Below are positions 10,567 to 21,560 of a stretch of 64,000 nucleotides of DNA, in pieces; positions within the stretch are counted from its first letter, which is position 1; every line of letters begins with the position of its first letter. The stretch is taken from the NCBI RefSeq assembly GCF_036417845.1, contig NC_089980.1, positions 48,606,501 to 48,670,500 of the forward strand, in the 5' to 3' direction. A program made the translations under genes and the position numbers. Below the pieces are notes generated by a model. That model saw only the letters and a program-made list of their open reading frames with translations, did no database searches and was not told the DNA's origin. This DNA is from Apteryx mantelli. Its lineage: Eukaryota > Chordata > Aves > Apterygiformes > Apterygidae.

Positions 10567-13500
10567 CTGTTAATGAAAATCAAATGAGAAAAACATTAGT
10601 GGCACAATGATTGAGTAATACTTTTTTTTTTTTTTTTTTTAAGATCTTTTTCCCTGCCTAGAAAAGAAAAAGCCACTTTGTCCCACAGGAGAGAGCATAT
10701 GAGGAACTTGGCAAGATGGTTATAGGTTCATTTTTGCATCCAGCAAATTTGACAGAAACCTTGCCATTGTCTGAGAAGACAGATGATACTAATGCAACAG
10801 ATGCTGCAAAAGTGGAACTAAAAACTAGTCTTCATCCTTTCAAATTGAAAGGCAGATGAAGGAGTAAATAGTTTTAAAACAAGTTGTGGTGAAGTATCAC
10901 CTCTTGCATAGCAAGAATTGTGTTTAATAGTGCTTCCATTTAGGTGATGTAACACAGAAATTGACAGGGTTAAGATCTATATTTTTGAAGAGAAATGTGT
11001 GTACAGTAACTTTAAGTTCGATCATGCTGTTCTGCACAGGAAAAATACTTACTGTGCAGGCAGACAAGCTGCATCTTCCAGCAGAGCCACAGCTGCTTGA
11101 ACCATTGCAATTGGTGTAGCAATATAGCCAGGCTCTGACAAAAAAGAGATTTGTACAGTGTGTTGAAATGTAGAATTCATAATCCTGATCTTGCTCTTAC
11201 ATATTGCACGCTGAAGAATCATTTTCTCTTTGGTAATCACACAGCCATCCCCATCTGAGAAAAGTGTTTCTACCTGGTAATCATCCCCATTAGCTGTGAA
11301 AGTCCTTAAGATCCAATCTGGACAAATGCCTGTTTCAAATACAGGCCTATGACCACACAACAACCATGAATGATCACCTCATAGTGCCAGAAGCCACTCC
11401 ATTATAACAAAAGCTTTGCCCATCCTCTACTTGAGTTCAGCCTTTTTGATGCAAGACTGCTGCATTCAGTTACATTTCCAGATATTTAAAGTAGCTATGC
11501 TTCATTAACTCCTTTCTGAACATCCATTCTTGCTTTGTCTCCAAAACTTCAGGTGAGCTCTCCTCTCAAAAGAATGATCTGAACACAAGTGTGATACAGC
11601 TAGAAATGAGATTGTATCAGATCGATTTAGGTTCACTCACAGGGGACTGGTAATAAACAAACAGGTAATAAGCCCAGGTTGTAACAACGGAAGACTAACT
11701 TTAAGATGCTCTCCCTTTACTGCTCTACTTTGAGAAAATGAAAATTTATGTGCGGAGAGGCAGAAGGGAAGAGAATGACAAGAACATGCACTAGTTAGCT
11801 ACTTCAAAACAAGTCACAGTCTATGCTCGTATCTAAGGTAATACTCTCTAAAGGCTGCTGACTTTTATCTATATTGCAAGTGCTCTACCAGGAAGAAGAC
11901 AATGGCCCTGGTAGCAACATGAAGCTGTATCAGGATAGGGAATGTGATGCAGAAGCAGTTTGCTGCTACTAACATACTTACCTGGCCCCTTCACTTGGGT
12001 ACAGATCTTTACATTTGGATTGCCTTTCTGGGGATCTTGCCCCTCACTGTATCCCTCACCAAAAAAGGTCATTGTAAAGGAGGTTTCATCCATCTGTATT
12101 GGAGAGGACAAGAAGTGCGTTCACCAAAACTGTAGCTCACTTCTATCACACAGCCAGAATAATAAATGTAAATGCCAAGTACTATGACACATCTAAAAGT
12201 GAGAGTAACTATTCTGAGTTATTGCCAGAAAGGTATAATCTGATTTAAATAATTTGGATATATTAATCACTTTCACTTTGCTGGAACTCTTATTGTTCTA
12301 TCTAAAGTCCATTTATTTTCTCAGTGCTTTCAGTCTTGGGTCTTTGCTACTCAGTCTCCTTTTGCCATCACCTTTGACATTTTGAGTACTGTGAGCCATC
12401 CAAGTAAATAAAACAGGCCCAATGATATGATCCATTTTTGTTATGAGTTTCATAAACCTTGATGTCTAATGGCAGACATGACTATTTAAATATACAAAGC
12501 TATGTGAAGAGATGTACAGTATGTGTATTTAGAAACGATTAATTTTCTTTGAGACTAAGTGGTGGACTCCAGATTACTATTCCACCATTGGCATAACTTA
12601 ATGAAGAAATTTGTTTAACTGTGATGTAAGACAGACAGTTACCTGTTTCTGGGTTGGTCCTTTCTTTGTGAAGCGTCCAGCAGAGAAAAATTCTGGGTAC
12701 TATATAATAGGAGAGAAAAAGACCAACAGTAAACTAAGGGAAAAAAAATCTCAAACCGCTTAAGTCTTTTGTGTTTTAAACACTTACTTTTATCAGAAGT
12801 TTTCTTCCTAAGCTAAATTTCACAAGAAGAAGAAATAAAATGCCAGCAAACATCAGCTTCATAACAGAGCCAAAACCACCTACGTTTGCATAAGCAGCAT
12901 ACTGTACCTACGGCAAAAACAGTTTCAGTTACAGATTGCATTAAAAATTTTTACATTGATTCATTTCTAAAAATAAATCCATCCCAAAATTAGGATGCAA
13001 TTGTTTCATGCAATACATAGCTATTTGAAGAGGACCTAAAATACGTATCTTAGTTCTAAACAACTCTTTGAATAATGTTTCACCTTTATAATTCATAGTG
13101 AGAAGAAAATACAACTACAGAACAGAGACAAAGTATGGTAAACAAGAGTGGAAAACTTTCAAGAAAGATGTCTTTTGGTATCTGATTTCAGGCTTGTTTT
13201 AACCTGTACTTCCTTTCCTCCTCTTTATGCTTTAGTTTAAGAGAAACTGATCCTTATTTTAGAATTCTGGAGCAGTGATGGCAAGCCTTTCTTATTTAAT
13301 AGCCCCAAGTATATTTTTAGAGCACTGTTTACCACCTATGTCTTATTGGTGCCAGTGATTCTGCACAGCTGTTCTAGATGTCCCTGATGCTGGTTTCCTC
13401 TCAGGAAACTATGGCAAACAAAAACTAAACATCCTGTTTTCCACCAGCAGTGATGTTCTTCTCTTCATGTTGCTGGTACTCCACATGCCAGAGATCCAAG

Positions 13501-16500
13501 CATCAAAGAGTCCAGATGCAAATGAGCAGCAGATAACCTCTTTGCCACAATGTTTACTACACTATACTGACCTGACATACTGTTTGCTACACACATTGCA
13601 ATTATGATGCCCTTGAAAGCTTCACAGATATCACAAAAAAAGCCTCTGCACAGGTACAGAATTAAATATGTTTTCCTTCTGTAAGGCTTTTTTAAAAAAA
13701 GTGTACACAATATAGAAAACATGCATAAATATTTTTACTGTATATTCACTTACAATAGTGCAAAACGTAACTCACTTTTACTTCAGTCATGCAGTTACCT
13801 GTGGCACAGAGCAACCACCTAGATGCCCGACGTAATTATTTTCATTATCTCATGTAAACTACTGCATATGCAAGAACTGCAGAAATTATTTGCAGTTTTC
13901 CAGGATTCAGTGGTATAAAAATGGTTGATGTGTACCTCACAGGTTCTTCTGAGAACACCAAATACAGATATCAGCACTGTTTTTGAACATTGGGACAGGA
14001 AAAGAAAGGCTTCAAATTCTGTTTCCTATTTTGACTATCACCAGCAGAAGTGACATGCCAGTTTAGCTGTTTATAAATGAAATGCTATTCAAGCTCTCCA
14101 TGGTAAAAATGAACATACAGCTAAAGAAAGCTGAACATACAAATGATCAGCATATCCAAGTCTACTCAATCCTGAACATAACCTCCGGTGCTTCCACAAA
14201 AAACTTGAGTGTAAAAATTCTGGTAATCTAAACTGTACAGAATTCTGATCCTGTACAGAAGACACATCAAGCACTAAAATAAAACCCTCAGAGGATACAT
14301 CATGGATCATACACAAATTACATTTTGAATTGTGTTCAGGAGCAAGCATACAGCCACACAGCATGATAAAGGTGCCTTATTCGACACAGTTCATCGTTAT
14401 GATTGACTGCATGCCATGCATCTGCTAAAGCAAGTTAGTCCAGAGATGATAAACGACATGACTGACTTCAAAGGCTACCCTAGGTGCAAAATTACTTACG
14501 GTCAGTATGAGAATGCTATATTACATTGTAAGATACATTTACTGATGTACCTCAGTGCTTAAAACAACCCTACTGCCCTTGTTTGGGCTAACACTATGGC
14601 AAAACAATGCTCTGAGCCTTCAGATTTTGTGGCCATTCCCTAAAATTGTGAAGCCTACCTTTCACACGTTTCTGTGCCCAAGGCATCCATCCCCCACAAG
14701 CGCATACCCAGAAACCAAACTGCATGAGAACCCCACAAGAAGAGACTCTTAGGAACCATCATGCTAACTGCAAAAAGCAAACTCATCAGGTAGCATATCA
14801 GGAACAATCAAACAAACTAGAGCATTCAAAAGAACTTGGACCCCATCAGGTCAAGCAACTTCCAAAGGTGATCAACAGAACAAGCCTCCTTCTTAACAGA
14901 AGCAAAAGCACATTACGCTTCATTATTATTTATCTAACTACGGAAACCCTGCTACATAGATCCTGCACAAGGAACTGTTACTACATAAAGGAAGGATGCA
15001 CTGAGAATGATAATGAAGATACGGTATACTAATAACAGTAACTTACAGGCGTTTCCTGCAACTGTGTGTGCAAATAACGCTGAGACCGTTTCACAACAGA
15101 AACATCAGATCCCATGAATGGAATGGAGTACTCTTTGAATTCTTGACTGTAAAACACAAGTCCTCTGCAAACAGAAAAAAAACATTCAAAAACAACATTT
15201 AAATGTTCACGCAAACAGAAAAAGACATTCATAATGACACTACCAATGCTGGCTTTCTCTCAAGCATTTTTAAGACATTATCTATTTTCACCGAGTTTAA
15301 GCAAAGCAATACAGTGATTCCAATTTATTCCTGACTCAGTTCCAAGTCCACACGCTGTAGCCAGGATTAATTTGATATTCAAAAGAACATTTTCCTCACA
15401 GTTGTTTTTCCCATTCTACTGGTCAATTCTGAAATCAAACTCAAAAATTTGCCATACCTCTAAAAGGCTTTTAGAACAAGTAGCTTTGAGAGACAGTAAA
15501 TACTAATGCATGTTATTTTTCAGTAAAATATAAACAAATCAGTAAACCCAAACATATCTTCAATTCTATTAGATAAGCATATATGTGTGAACATTTTACT
15601 AAAGTCTTAAAAGCATCTTTTTAGCATTTAGTAATATGTATTATAATATATATAATAAATCCTAGAACTGTTAGAAGACCAAATATTTGACATCTTAAGA
15701 TTCTTATACCTTCTTTTAAGTTTTGCACCAACTACTGGAACAGGAGTATATCCTATCTGTTTTCGAAGCTTCTTCAGATTGTCTTGATCTGAAAGGCCAT
15801 AAACAGCTGACTTCCAGGTCCCATCATGTATACAAGATCCCTGGTGATATATCATGAAACAGTAAGTAATTCAGTATCTTAAGGTTTGAGATACTGTTTT
15901 AATAATGACCTGACACAAGGAATTATTACTGCTATGATAATTTCTTATATTATGATTGTACACACTACCATCTGTATCAAGAAAAACCCAAACAAGCAAA
16001 GAAAAACCCAGCCAAACACTGGGACTACTGACAACACTTTATATATCTGTTATAGTTTACTTGTATATGGGTCCTTCCCACATCTCTCTGCAATAAATTG
16101 TCTGCAAAAACTAAGTAATTCTTGAAACAGCTTAACACAACTAATTTCATGCAGACAGACAGCCTATGCAAGTGAGCCTTACAAACAGGTGTTTACTTGG
16201 GATACTTTTATTACCTTCTAAAAAAAAGTTCTTAGACTTATCAAAGAGCTGTGCCAGTTTGTTCCTTGGTCTGAATTAATGTAATGACAGTTCTTCAGAG
16301 GGGCTACGTGTATGTTATCACAAATACCTCTGAGTTTCTAAGACAGCGTAACGCAACTAACCTCAGGTCCAGATTTCACTGTCAAGAAACTTTCGACGGC
16401 TGTTAAGGTACCTTTAAAAGAGGAGAGGAGGTAATTGCTTGGGATATACAGTCATATTCACACAGCCAGAGCACACTCTGACAGAGTCATCTGGCAGAGC

Positions 16501-19500
16501 ACTGACAACACTAGTAGAAGAGGCAAAATCAAGTCTTTATCTTCAAGTAAAATAAACTAAGATTAAGTTCCACAGCTACTTTAGTTATCAAATTTCTAAG
16601 CAAAGCACTTCAATAAGGATCACTAATATTATCTTTACTCATTAAATATTGTATTCTTTTTATCTAGTTAATCAGATAACATAAATATCAGTGAAAAAAG
16701 GAAAAGAATATCAAGAGCCATATTTTTTTCCCCCAAGTTTTGAAATAAAGGATGAGGTAGGCTGTGAAAACGTAGATGAACTTAGGGACTACAAAAATCA
16801 ATGTATCTCAAAATTTTTAATTTTAACATAGCTTATGTATTGCAAAGGATGCTCAGCTGATGTACAGCCAAACAAAACTCCCCCAAAATCTGCCTTGTTT
16901 TGCTTTGCTCAGTTCTTTCTGAGATTAAAGAACTGTTCCTGTAAGAGCAAATTTAAATGTAACAACAAACTGGATAGAAAGGCGGTAATACTAGAAAGTC
17001 AAGAAAGAAAGAGATAAGAGACATTTTTACTCAAAATAAGTATCAGACATCAAATTATAAAACCCACAATCATATACTCATTTCCCTTCCTGTCCTTCTC
17101 CCTCAAATCAGATTTTCCTATAGATTAAGTTTTAATAAACTAAAAATTGATACACTCCAATGTAAAGCAATCCTACTTACCAGCAATTTTAATAGTACAT
17201 ATATGCAAAGTCATACATTTGGATACTCTTACTGGTTCTTCCAGTGGAAAGTCAAAAAGAGAGGCATTTGGTGGGATCTAGAATCTGAGTATGCTTCTGC
17301 TGAACAAAGTATCCTCATTTGGAATTAGGATCAAGTACTATTTGCATAGAATTCAATCATATCACATCTATTCTCAAATATATTTGTTCTCTTTCAGTTG
17401 CTGTCCAGCTGTTCTTAAGGAAAAAGGCATTGTACAGCACTATCCATTTACTTATGCTTCTACACCACCTTCTTAGTGCTTGCAGTACAAAAAGACTTAT
17501 GACACCTGATTACCCACTAATTTGCATTCCCTTTCTCCTAGCCACCCCTGTCCCCACTGTTTCTCCTTACAAAATTCTCAACGCACAGGAGGCGGCATGC
17601 TGAGGCTTGCCTAGGGATGCCAGCATGCCGACTGAACCGCGCTCTTCTGACAAGTGAAGGTTTTGTTCTTTCAGTGAGTGGCATTTTTTTGAATCCCTCC
17701 TCTACCTAATCACCAGTTTCCTCAAATCTAATAGCAATGTGATTTGCTTTTAAATTTTCATTTATCAGATCTGCCTGAAACTGGTTAAGTGGCAAAGGGA
17801 GGCAGAAAGAAAGATGGTAAGAGTTCCCATGCAGGCTTTATTGCTTTAGAAAACCAGATGAAAAACATAATCTATGTTTCTTTTTCAGCATAAGGTCACA
17901 CTTAAATAAGTCACCTTTCAACTTGTCTCTGGTGTACAGTACTCCCATATCTGCTGGTATAGAGTCAAAGCCACAGCTTCCAATGACATATACTCCCTTT
18001 TCTGCAGCTTTTTCATTGTATTTCAGGTACATTCCTTCCAGAAACTAAAACACAATCACAGCAAATATTTTAGGCAGAACCCCATATTTGGCAATACCCA
18101 ACATTAATCATCAGCACTTTATCACAGTACTCCATGTATTTCAAACAAGCATCTTTAAGGCAGAAACATATTGCTCCTAATTTATACTATGGAAATGTCA
18201 CAGAATCACAGAATCGCTGAGGTTGGAAGGGACCTCTGGAGATCATCTAGTCCAACCCCCCTGCTCAAGCAGGGTCACCTAGAGCACGTTGCACAGGATT
18301 GCATCCAGGCGCGTTTTGAATATCTCCAGAGAAGGAGACTCCACAGCCTCTCTGGGCAACCTCTTCCAGTGCTCTGTCACCCTGACAGTGAAGAAGTTTT
18401 TCCTCATGTTCAGATGGAAGTCACAACAGTGCAAAAAATTACATGATCGATACAAAATTCCTACATGAAATCACAACTAAGACTGATAGTAGAATTCCTA
18501 AGTTTTTGATTTCCAGAGGGTTTCTGTGCAGCTCTTATCTAAAAGTAATAAAACTATACAAATAATACATATTAAAATTGATATATTTTAAAATTAATGT
18601 ATCTTAAAATTGCAGATCAGGAGACAGAAATTGTCTTCATGTTCAAAAATATTAGCAAAAATATGAAACATACTAAACAAATACTCCTTTACTAGATCGC
18701 TAACATACGGTAGTATTTTTCTGATGTCACATACCTGAGGTTCTCCACTGATGTCAATGCAGCTTGCACCATTTTCAACGCAAGCTTTTACTACAGGTTC
18801 TCCAAAAAATCTATACTACAGAGGGAAAAAACACCACACATAACAAAAACAAAGCAAAACCACAACACAATCCACCTGATTTGTTTTGTCTAACATATCT
18901 ACAATAACAGTAGACACCTGAGAGCTACAGCTTTCAAAATGGGGCAAACATAACAGTACTTTTCTTTGGGGGGGGGGGGCAGGAGAGGGGAGAGAAGGAA
19001 CAGCATAACTTCAGCACTGGTAACAGAGTTTAGTGCACAAAGTACTCAACGACGTTTTTCCCAGAAGATAAGATCACCAAGGACAATATACCTTATCTTG
19101 ATTTATGGTTCTTGCATTAATATTATCTGCATATTCTCGGCTTAACTATACTCTAATTTCAGAGATGTTGACATGACCTGGCTGCAGCTCTTGTACTTCG
19201 ATCCGCTCTGAACGAGCTGCAAATTTTGCCACTGAAAGTTTTAAAGGGGCCACGAACGTAAAACAGGAAGTCTACAGGGGAGCGGGGGCTCCATTTTCAA
19301 CCCTAACAGCACTTCAAATAAAACATTTTGGCCAAAACCAATCTTTTCGAATGGTTTCTTGTGCTCCTGTGAAAGATTAAAGCACGCCCGCTGCGCTGCT
19401 GCGAAAGTCTTCTGAACGTGAATTATCAAACCGGAGCAAGAAAGCCCTGCGCGATTATAGCCCGCGTTTGTGGCTAGGTTTAACTGTAAAAAACCTGGAT

Positions 19501-20077
19501 GCCACACTGATGGCTCGTTAAATTCGAGACCAGCTGCGCGGTTTTCTGGTAGCCGTCGCCGACCCCGCGGTCCCAAGCCAGGCGCACACCCGCCCCGCGG
19601 ACCCGCGCAGCGCCGCCGCCACTCACCGGGCCCACGCAGTTGAGCACCAGCCGGGTCTGCCTCGCCATGGCGGCCAGCGAGCCCGCGTCGCCCACGTCGC
19701 ACAGCAGCACGCCGACCTCCGCGCCCAGCGCCGCCTTCCCTGCGCACCGGACACCGCCGTCAGCGCCGGCATCGCCCCCCGACCCCCCCCCGCGCCCGGC
19801 CGCCGCCCCCCGGCGGGGGCACCGCCGCCCGCAGCCCCCCGCCGCCGAGGGGCCCGCCGCAGCCCCTACCCAGCCTCTCGGCCGCCCGCTCCAGCACCGC
19901 CTGCAGCTTGTCGCGGCTCCGCCCGGCCACGGCCCAGCGCAGGGGGCCGCGCAGCTCGCCCCCGGCCGCCGCCCGCGCCACCTCCTCCACCACGAACTGG
20001 CCGGTGAAGCCCGAGGCCCCGAACACCACCAGCTCGTAGGGCCGCTCGGCCCCGCCGCCGCCGCCGCGGGCCGCCAT
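10461..20077 (-). CDS. SCCPDH: Saccharopine dehydrogenase-like oxidoreductase, complete gene
   Basis: Membrane- and lipid-droplet-associated oxidoreductase of the saccharopine dehydrogenase family; its substrate is not settled. Twelve minus-strand exons join with matching phases to 435 codons plus TGA (stop 10461-10463): 19870-20077, 19627-19739, 18735-18815, 17915-18044, 16362-16411, 15710-15840, 15047-15164, 12788-12907, 12643-12699, 11982-12093, 11053-11134, 10461-10566. Human SCCPDH is 429 residues. Residues 10-30 form a Rossmann nucleotide-binding start ([13 protein letters not shown]); [11 protein letters not shown] and [18 protein letters not shown] are family hallmarks; exon 8 has a hydrophobic membrane segment ([14 protein letters not shown]). 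The start ATG at 20075-20077 was chosen because it directly precedes the Rossmann fold. The promoter is a CpG island; the gene lies head-on to KIF28 and in the same direction as CNST. All splice sites are GT-AG and no break is seen. Confidence 0.95.
10620..10641. repeat. Homopolymer T run (A on the SCCPDH strand)
   Basis: About 21 consecutive T on the plus strand, just inside SCCPDH intron 11 near the exon 12 acceptor. Confidence 0.9.
11053..11134 (-). CDS. SCCPDH: SCCPDH exon 11
   Basis: Reads [20 protein letters not shown], then DAACLPAQ, with TCAG acceptor and GTAAGT donor. Confidence 0.95.
11982..12093 (-). CDS. SCCPDH: SCCPDH exon 10
   Basis: Reads [20 protein letters not shown], then [17 protein letters not shown], with ACAG acceptor and GTAAGT donor. 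The first Met is internal to the protein. Confidence 0.95.
12643..12699 (-). CDS. SCCPDH: SCCPDH exon 9 (57 bases)
   Basis: 19 codons, [19 protein letters not shown], bounded by a TATAG acceptor and a GTAACT donor. The GPTQKQ end matches the human protein. Confidence 0.94.
12788..12907 (-). CDS. SCCPDH: SCCPDH exon 8 (membrane segment)
   Basis: 40 codons, [17 protein letters not shown] then [20 protein letters not shown]. The Leu/Phe-rich run is a likely membrane or lipid-droplet anchor. Donor GTAAGT at 12787. Confidence 0.95.
12908..15046 (-). other. SCCPDH intron 7
   Basis: AT-rich intron of 2.1 kb. I looked for exons, RNA genes and recognisable repeats and found none. The small open frames in it, for example 13465-13722, have no splice-bounded or family-like content. 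Confidence 0.55.
15047..15164 (-). CDS. SCCPDH: SCCPDH exon 7
   Basis: Reads [20 protein letters not shown], then [19 protein letters not shown], with TGCAG acceptor and GTAAGT donor. Confidence 0.95.
15710..15840 (-). CDS. SCCPDH: SCCPDH exon 6
   Basis: Reads [20 protein letters not shown], then [10 protein letters not shown] and [11 protein letters not shown], with donor GTATAA at 15709. HDGTWKSA is strongly conserved in the family. Confidence 0.95.
16362..16411 (-). CDS. SCCPDH: SCCPDH exon 5 (50 bases)
   Basis: A short exon reading [17 protein letters not shown] across the junction, with acceptor AAAG at 16412-16413 and donor GTTAGT at 16361. Confidence 0.93.
16412..17914 (-). other. 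SCCPDH intron 4
   Basis: AT-rich sequence of 1.5 kb with no recognised gene or mobile element. The open frames at 16835-17017 and 17291-17603 are not protein-like. Confidence 0.5.
17915..18044 (-). CDS. SCCPDH: SCCPDH exon 4
   Basis: Reads [20 protein letters not shown], then [18 protein letters not shown] and RDKLK. The donor at 17914 is [14 protein letters not shown] is a conserved family motif. Confidence 0.95.
18199..18421 (-). mobile_element. CR1 LINE, 5'-truncated 3' end
   Basis: About 223 bases matching the CR1 3' tail, including the terminal tandem octamer ATTCTGTG (minus strand) at 18199-18214. It is about 95% identical by eye to the 3' end of the full-length copy at 59660, so it belongs to a closely related subfamily. 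It lies in SCCPDH intron 3 in the same direction as the gene. The flanks share a short atggaa(at)gtca motif, possibly insertion microhomology. Confidence 0.93.
18735..18815 (-). CDS. SCCPDH: SCCPDH exon 3
   Basis: 27 codons, [18 protein letters not shown] followed by CIDISGEPQ, with TAG acceptor and GTATGT donor. Both ends are on codon boundaries. Confidence 0.95.
18969..18979. repeat. Poly-G run
   Basis: A run of about 12 G followed by GGAGAGGGGAGAG-type purine sequence in SCCPDH intron 2. It is purine-rich on the plus strand. Confidence 0.85.
19627..19739 (-). CDS. SCCPDH: SCCPDH exon 2
   Basis: Acceptor CAG precedes 19739 and the donor is GTGAGT at 19626. Reads [20 protein letters not shown] and [14 protein letters not shown], the second half of the nucleotide-binding fold. 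The intron before it is only 130 bases long and almost pure G/C. Confidence 0.93.
19870..20077 (-). CDS. SCCPDH: SCCPDH exon 1
   Basis: Begins [20 protein letters not shown] and continues through the Rossmann glycine motif [10 protein letters not shown] to [18 protein letters not shown]. The donor GTAGGG begins at 19869. Very GC-rich, inside the CpG island. The N-terminal Gly run is lineage-variable. Confidence 0.93.
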
Positions 20078-20320
20078 GGGCACGGGGAGCGCGCGAGCCG
20101 CCGCCGCACTGCGCCTCGGCTCCAGGCAGCGGCCGGCACCAGGGCGCGGCCCCGCCCTCCCGCCCCCGCGGGGCGGCCGTTGCGGCTGTTGGGCCCGGGC
20201 CGTTGGTGGCGGTGGCACGGCTCGGCCCCGCGCCCCAGCCAGGCCCCCGGCCGCTGCCGCACCCCCCCCCAGCCACGGCGCCGGCTCAGCCCCTCCGCCC
20301 TTCTCGGGGGAGAAATAACC

Positions 20321-20934
20321 TTTCCTCCCATTTCACCAGCTACAAAAGAGAGGAACGCCATCTCCCAGGGGCTTAGGGGATTTCTAACATACCTTGAAGA
20401 GATAAATGTCTACCAAGAATTAGTCTAGGAGGGTTGGAGGCTAACGGTTTAAGCAACGGTGTTTGTAGAGAGAGGTCATTATTACTGGTCTCACAAAAGA
20501 TGTAACTCCACGTTACAAACACGGCTCCACTGTGAATTATTAACGTACGCATTTCAGCAGGTAGAGCGAGGACAGTGTAGATGAACTAAGGACTGTTACT
20601 AATCCAAAAGAAAACTTTAACTGGCTAAAAGTAAAATAAAAAGGTCTCCTCCCAAAACAAGTATTTTAGTTTTGCTCAACAGCAAAAGCAGAAAAAAAAT
20701 CCCCAAATTGTTTCCCCCCCCCATTGGAACTTGGAAGGGGGGAAGACAACACCCCACAAAAACGCATTGATAAGGAACATTTGCAACTGCCAGACTCAGT
20801 GAAGTGTCACCATATCTTCTGTGCTTTTAGTGGCCAGATTGCTAACCTGAATCCCACAGTGTCACTGGGGAAGGAACCTGGTGAGCCCTGCTCATCCAGC
20901 CCCTTCTCCCAGGGAGGATCTACCGTATCTAAAC
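20321..20934. other. Intergenic, upstream of SCCPDH
   Basis: Unique-looking AT-rich sequence with a C-rich patch near 20713-20722. No gene or repeat was recognised. Confidence 0.45.
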
Positions 20935-21560
20935 CGGTCCTGACAGCTGCTTGTCTGATCTGTTTTAAAACATCTAGTGACACAATTCTTCACACCATCC
21001 CCAGGCAATCTACTCTAGCACTTTGATATCCTCACTGCTGGAGATACTAACCTAGATCTCCACAGCCTGTAGTTTCAACCCCATAGTATTTCTCCTGTTC
21101 CTGGTGGATATAAATAAAAGATTGAATCCCTGAAGAGTATATAAAAAAGATGATGCAAAGCTGGCAAGTTTCACGTGTCTCTTCTGTCTTCCACAAATTA
21201 AAAACCACCAGTGCTTTTGATCTTTCCTCACAGGTCACTTCATAGATACATCATCCAGTTGTTTTCCTCTGAACTCTCTCCAGCTGGTTTACATTTTTCT
21301 TGATATATATTGCCCACTGCTAGGCCCCATATTCACATTACCAGTGCTAAAGAGATTGAAAATGCTATGTGATGTGCCTCAGGATTTATCCCTGGCTTTA
21401 TACATGTCCCAAACGTTTGCCTTTCTTGCAAGTGTCACACTATTGATGCACATTTCATGCATGTCTTTGTGATCTGTTCCACCTCAGAGGCTTTTTCAAA
21501 TCACTGCTGCCTTGCCAGTCTTCTGCCATCTTGGACTTGTGCTGAAGAGTAATGCAAAGG
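20935..21560 (-). mobile_element. Ancient CR1/L3-type LINE remnant
   Basis: The plus strand follows, in order, the reverse complement of a CR1-L3 3' region: the ccaggcaatctactctagca segment, the ctgaactctctccagctggt segment, the ccagtgctaaagag segment, then tgcctttcttgcaagtgtca. Divergence is heavy and small indels have destroyed the reading frame. It is much older than the CR1 at 59660. Confidence 0.75.

Larger units (their letters stand above)
19540..20320 (-). promoter_or_regulatory. CpG-island promoter of SCCPDH
   Basis: Very high G+C and many CpGs compared with the AT-rich surroundings. It covers exons 1 and 2, intron 1 and the sequence upstream of the ATG. GC-box cores (gggcgg or ccgccc) occur near 20150-20180. 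No TATA box is visible, as is usual for a broadly expressed gene. The exact transcription start cannot be read from sequence alone. Confidence 0.85.

Noticed and set aside
18171-18446. 91-codon plus-strand open frame in SCCPDH intron 3
   Set aside because: It is the antisense of a CR1 3' fragment.
19480-20361. 293-codon minus-strand open frame overlapping SCCPDH exons 1 and 2
   Set aside because: It reads through intron 1 and is out of frame with the Rossmann domain for exon 1. Only the exon 2 part coincides with real coding sequence.
19640-20428. 262-codon plus-strand open frame over the SCCPDH promoter
   Set aside because: GC-rich DNA has few stop codons. The Pro/Ala/Arg-rich reading is antisense to SCCPDH exons 1 and 2 and matches no family.
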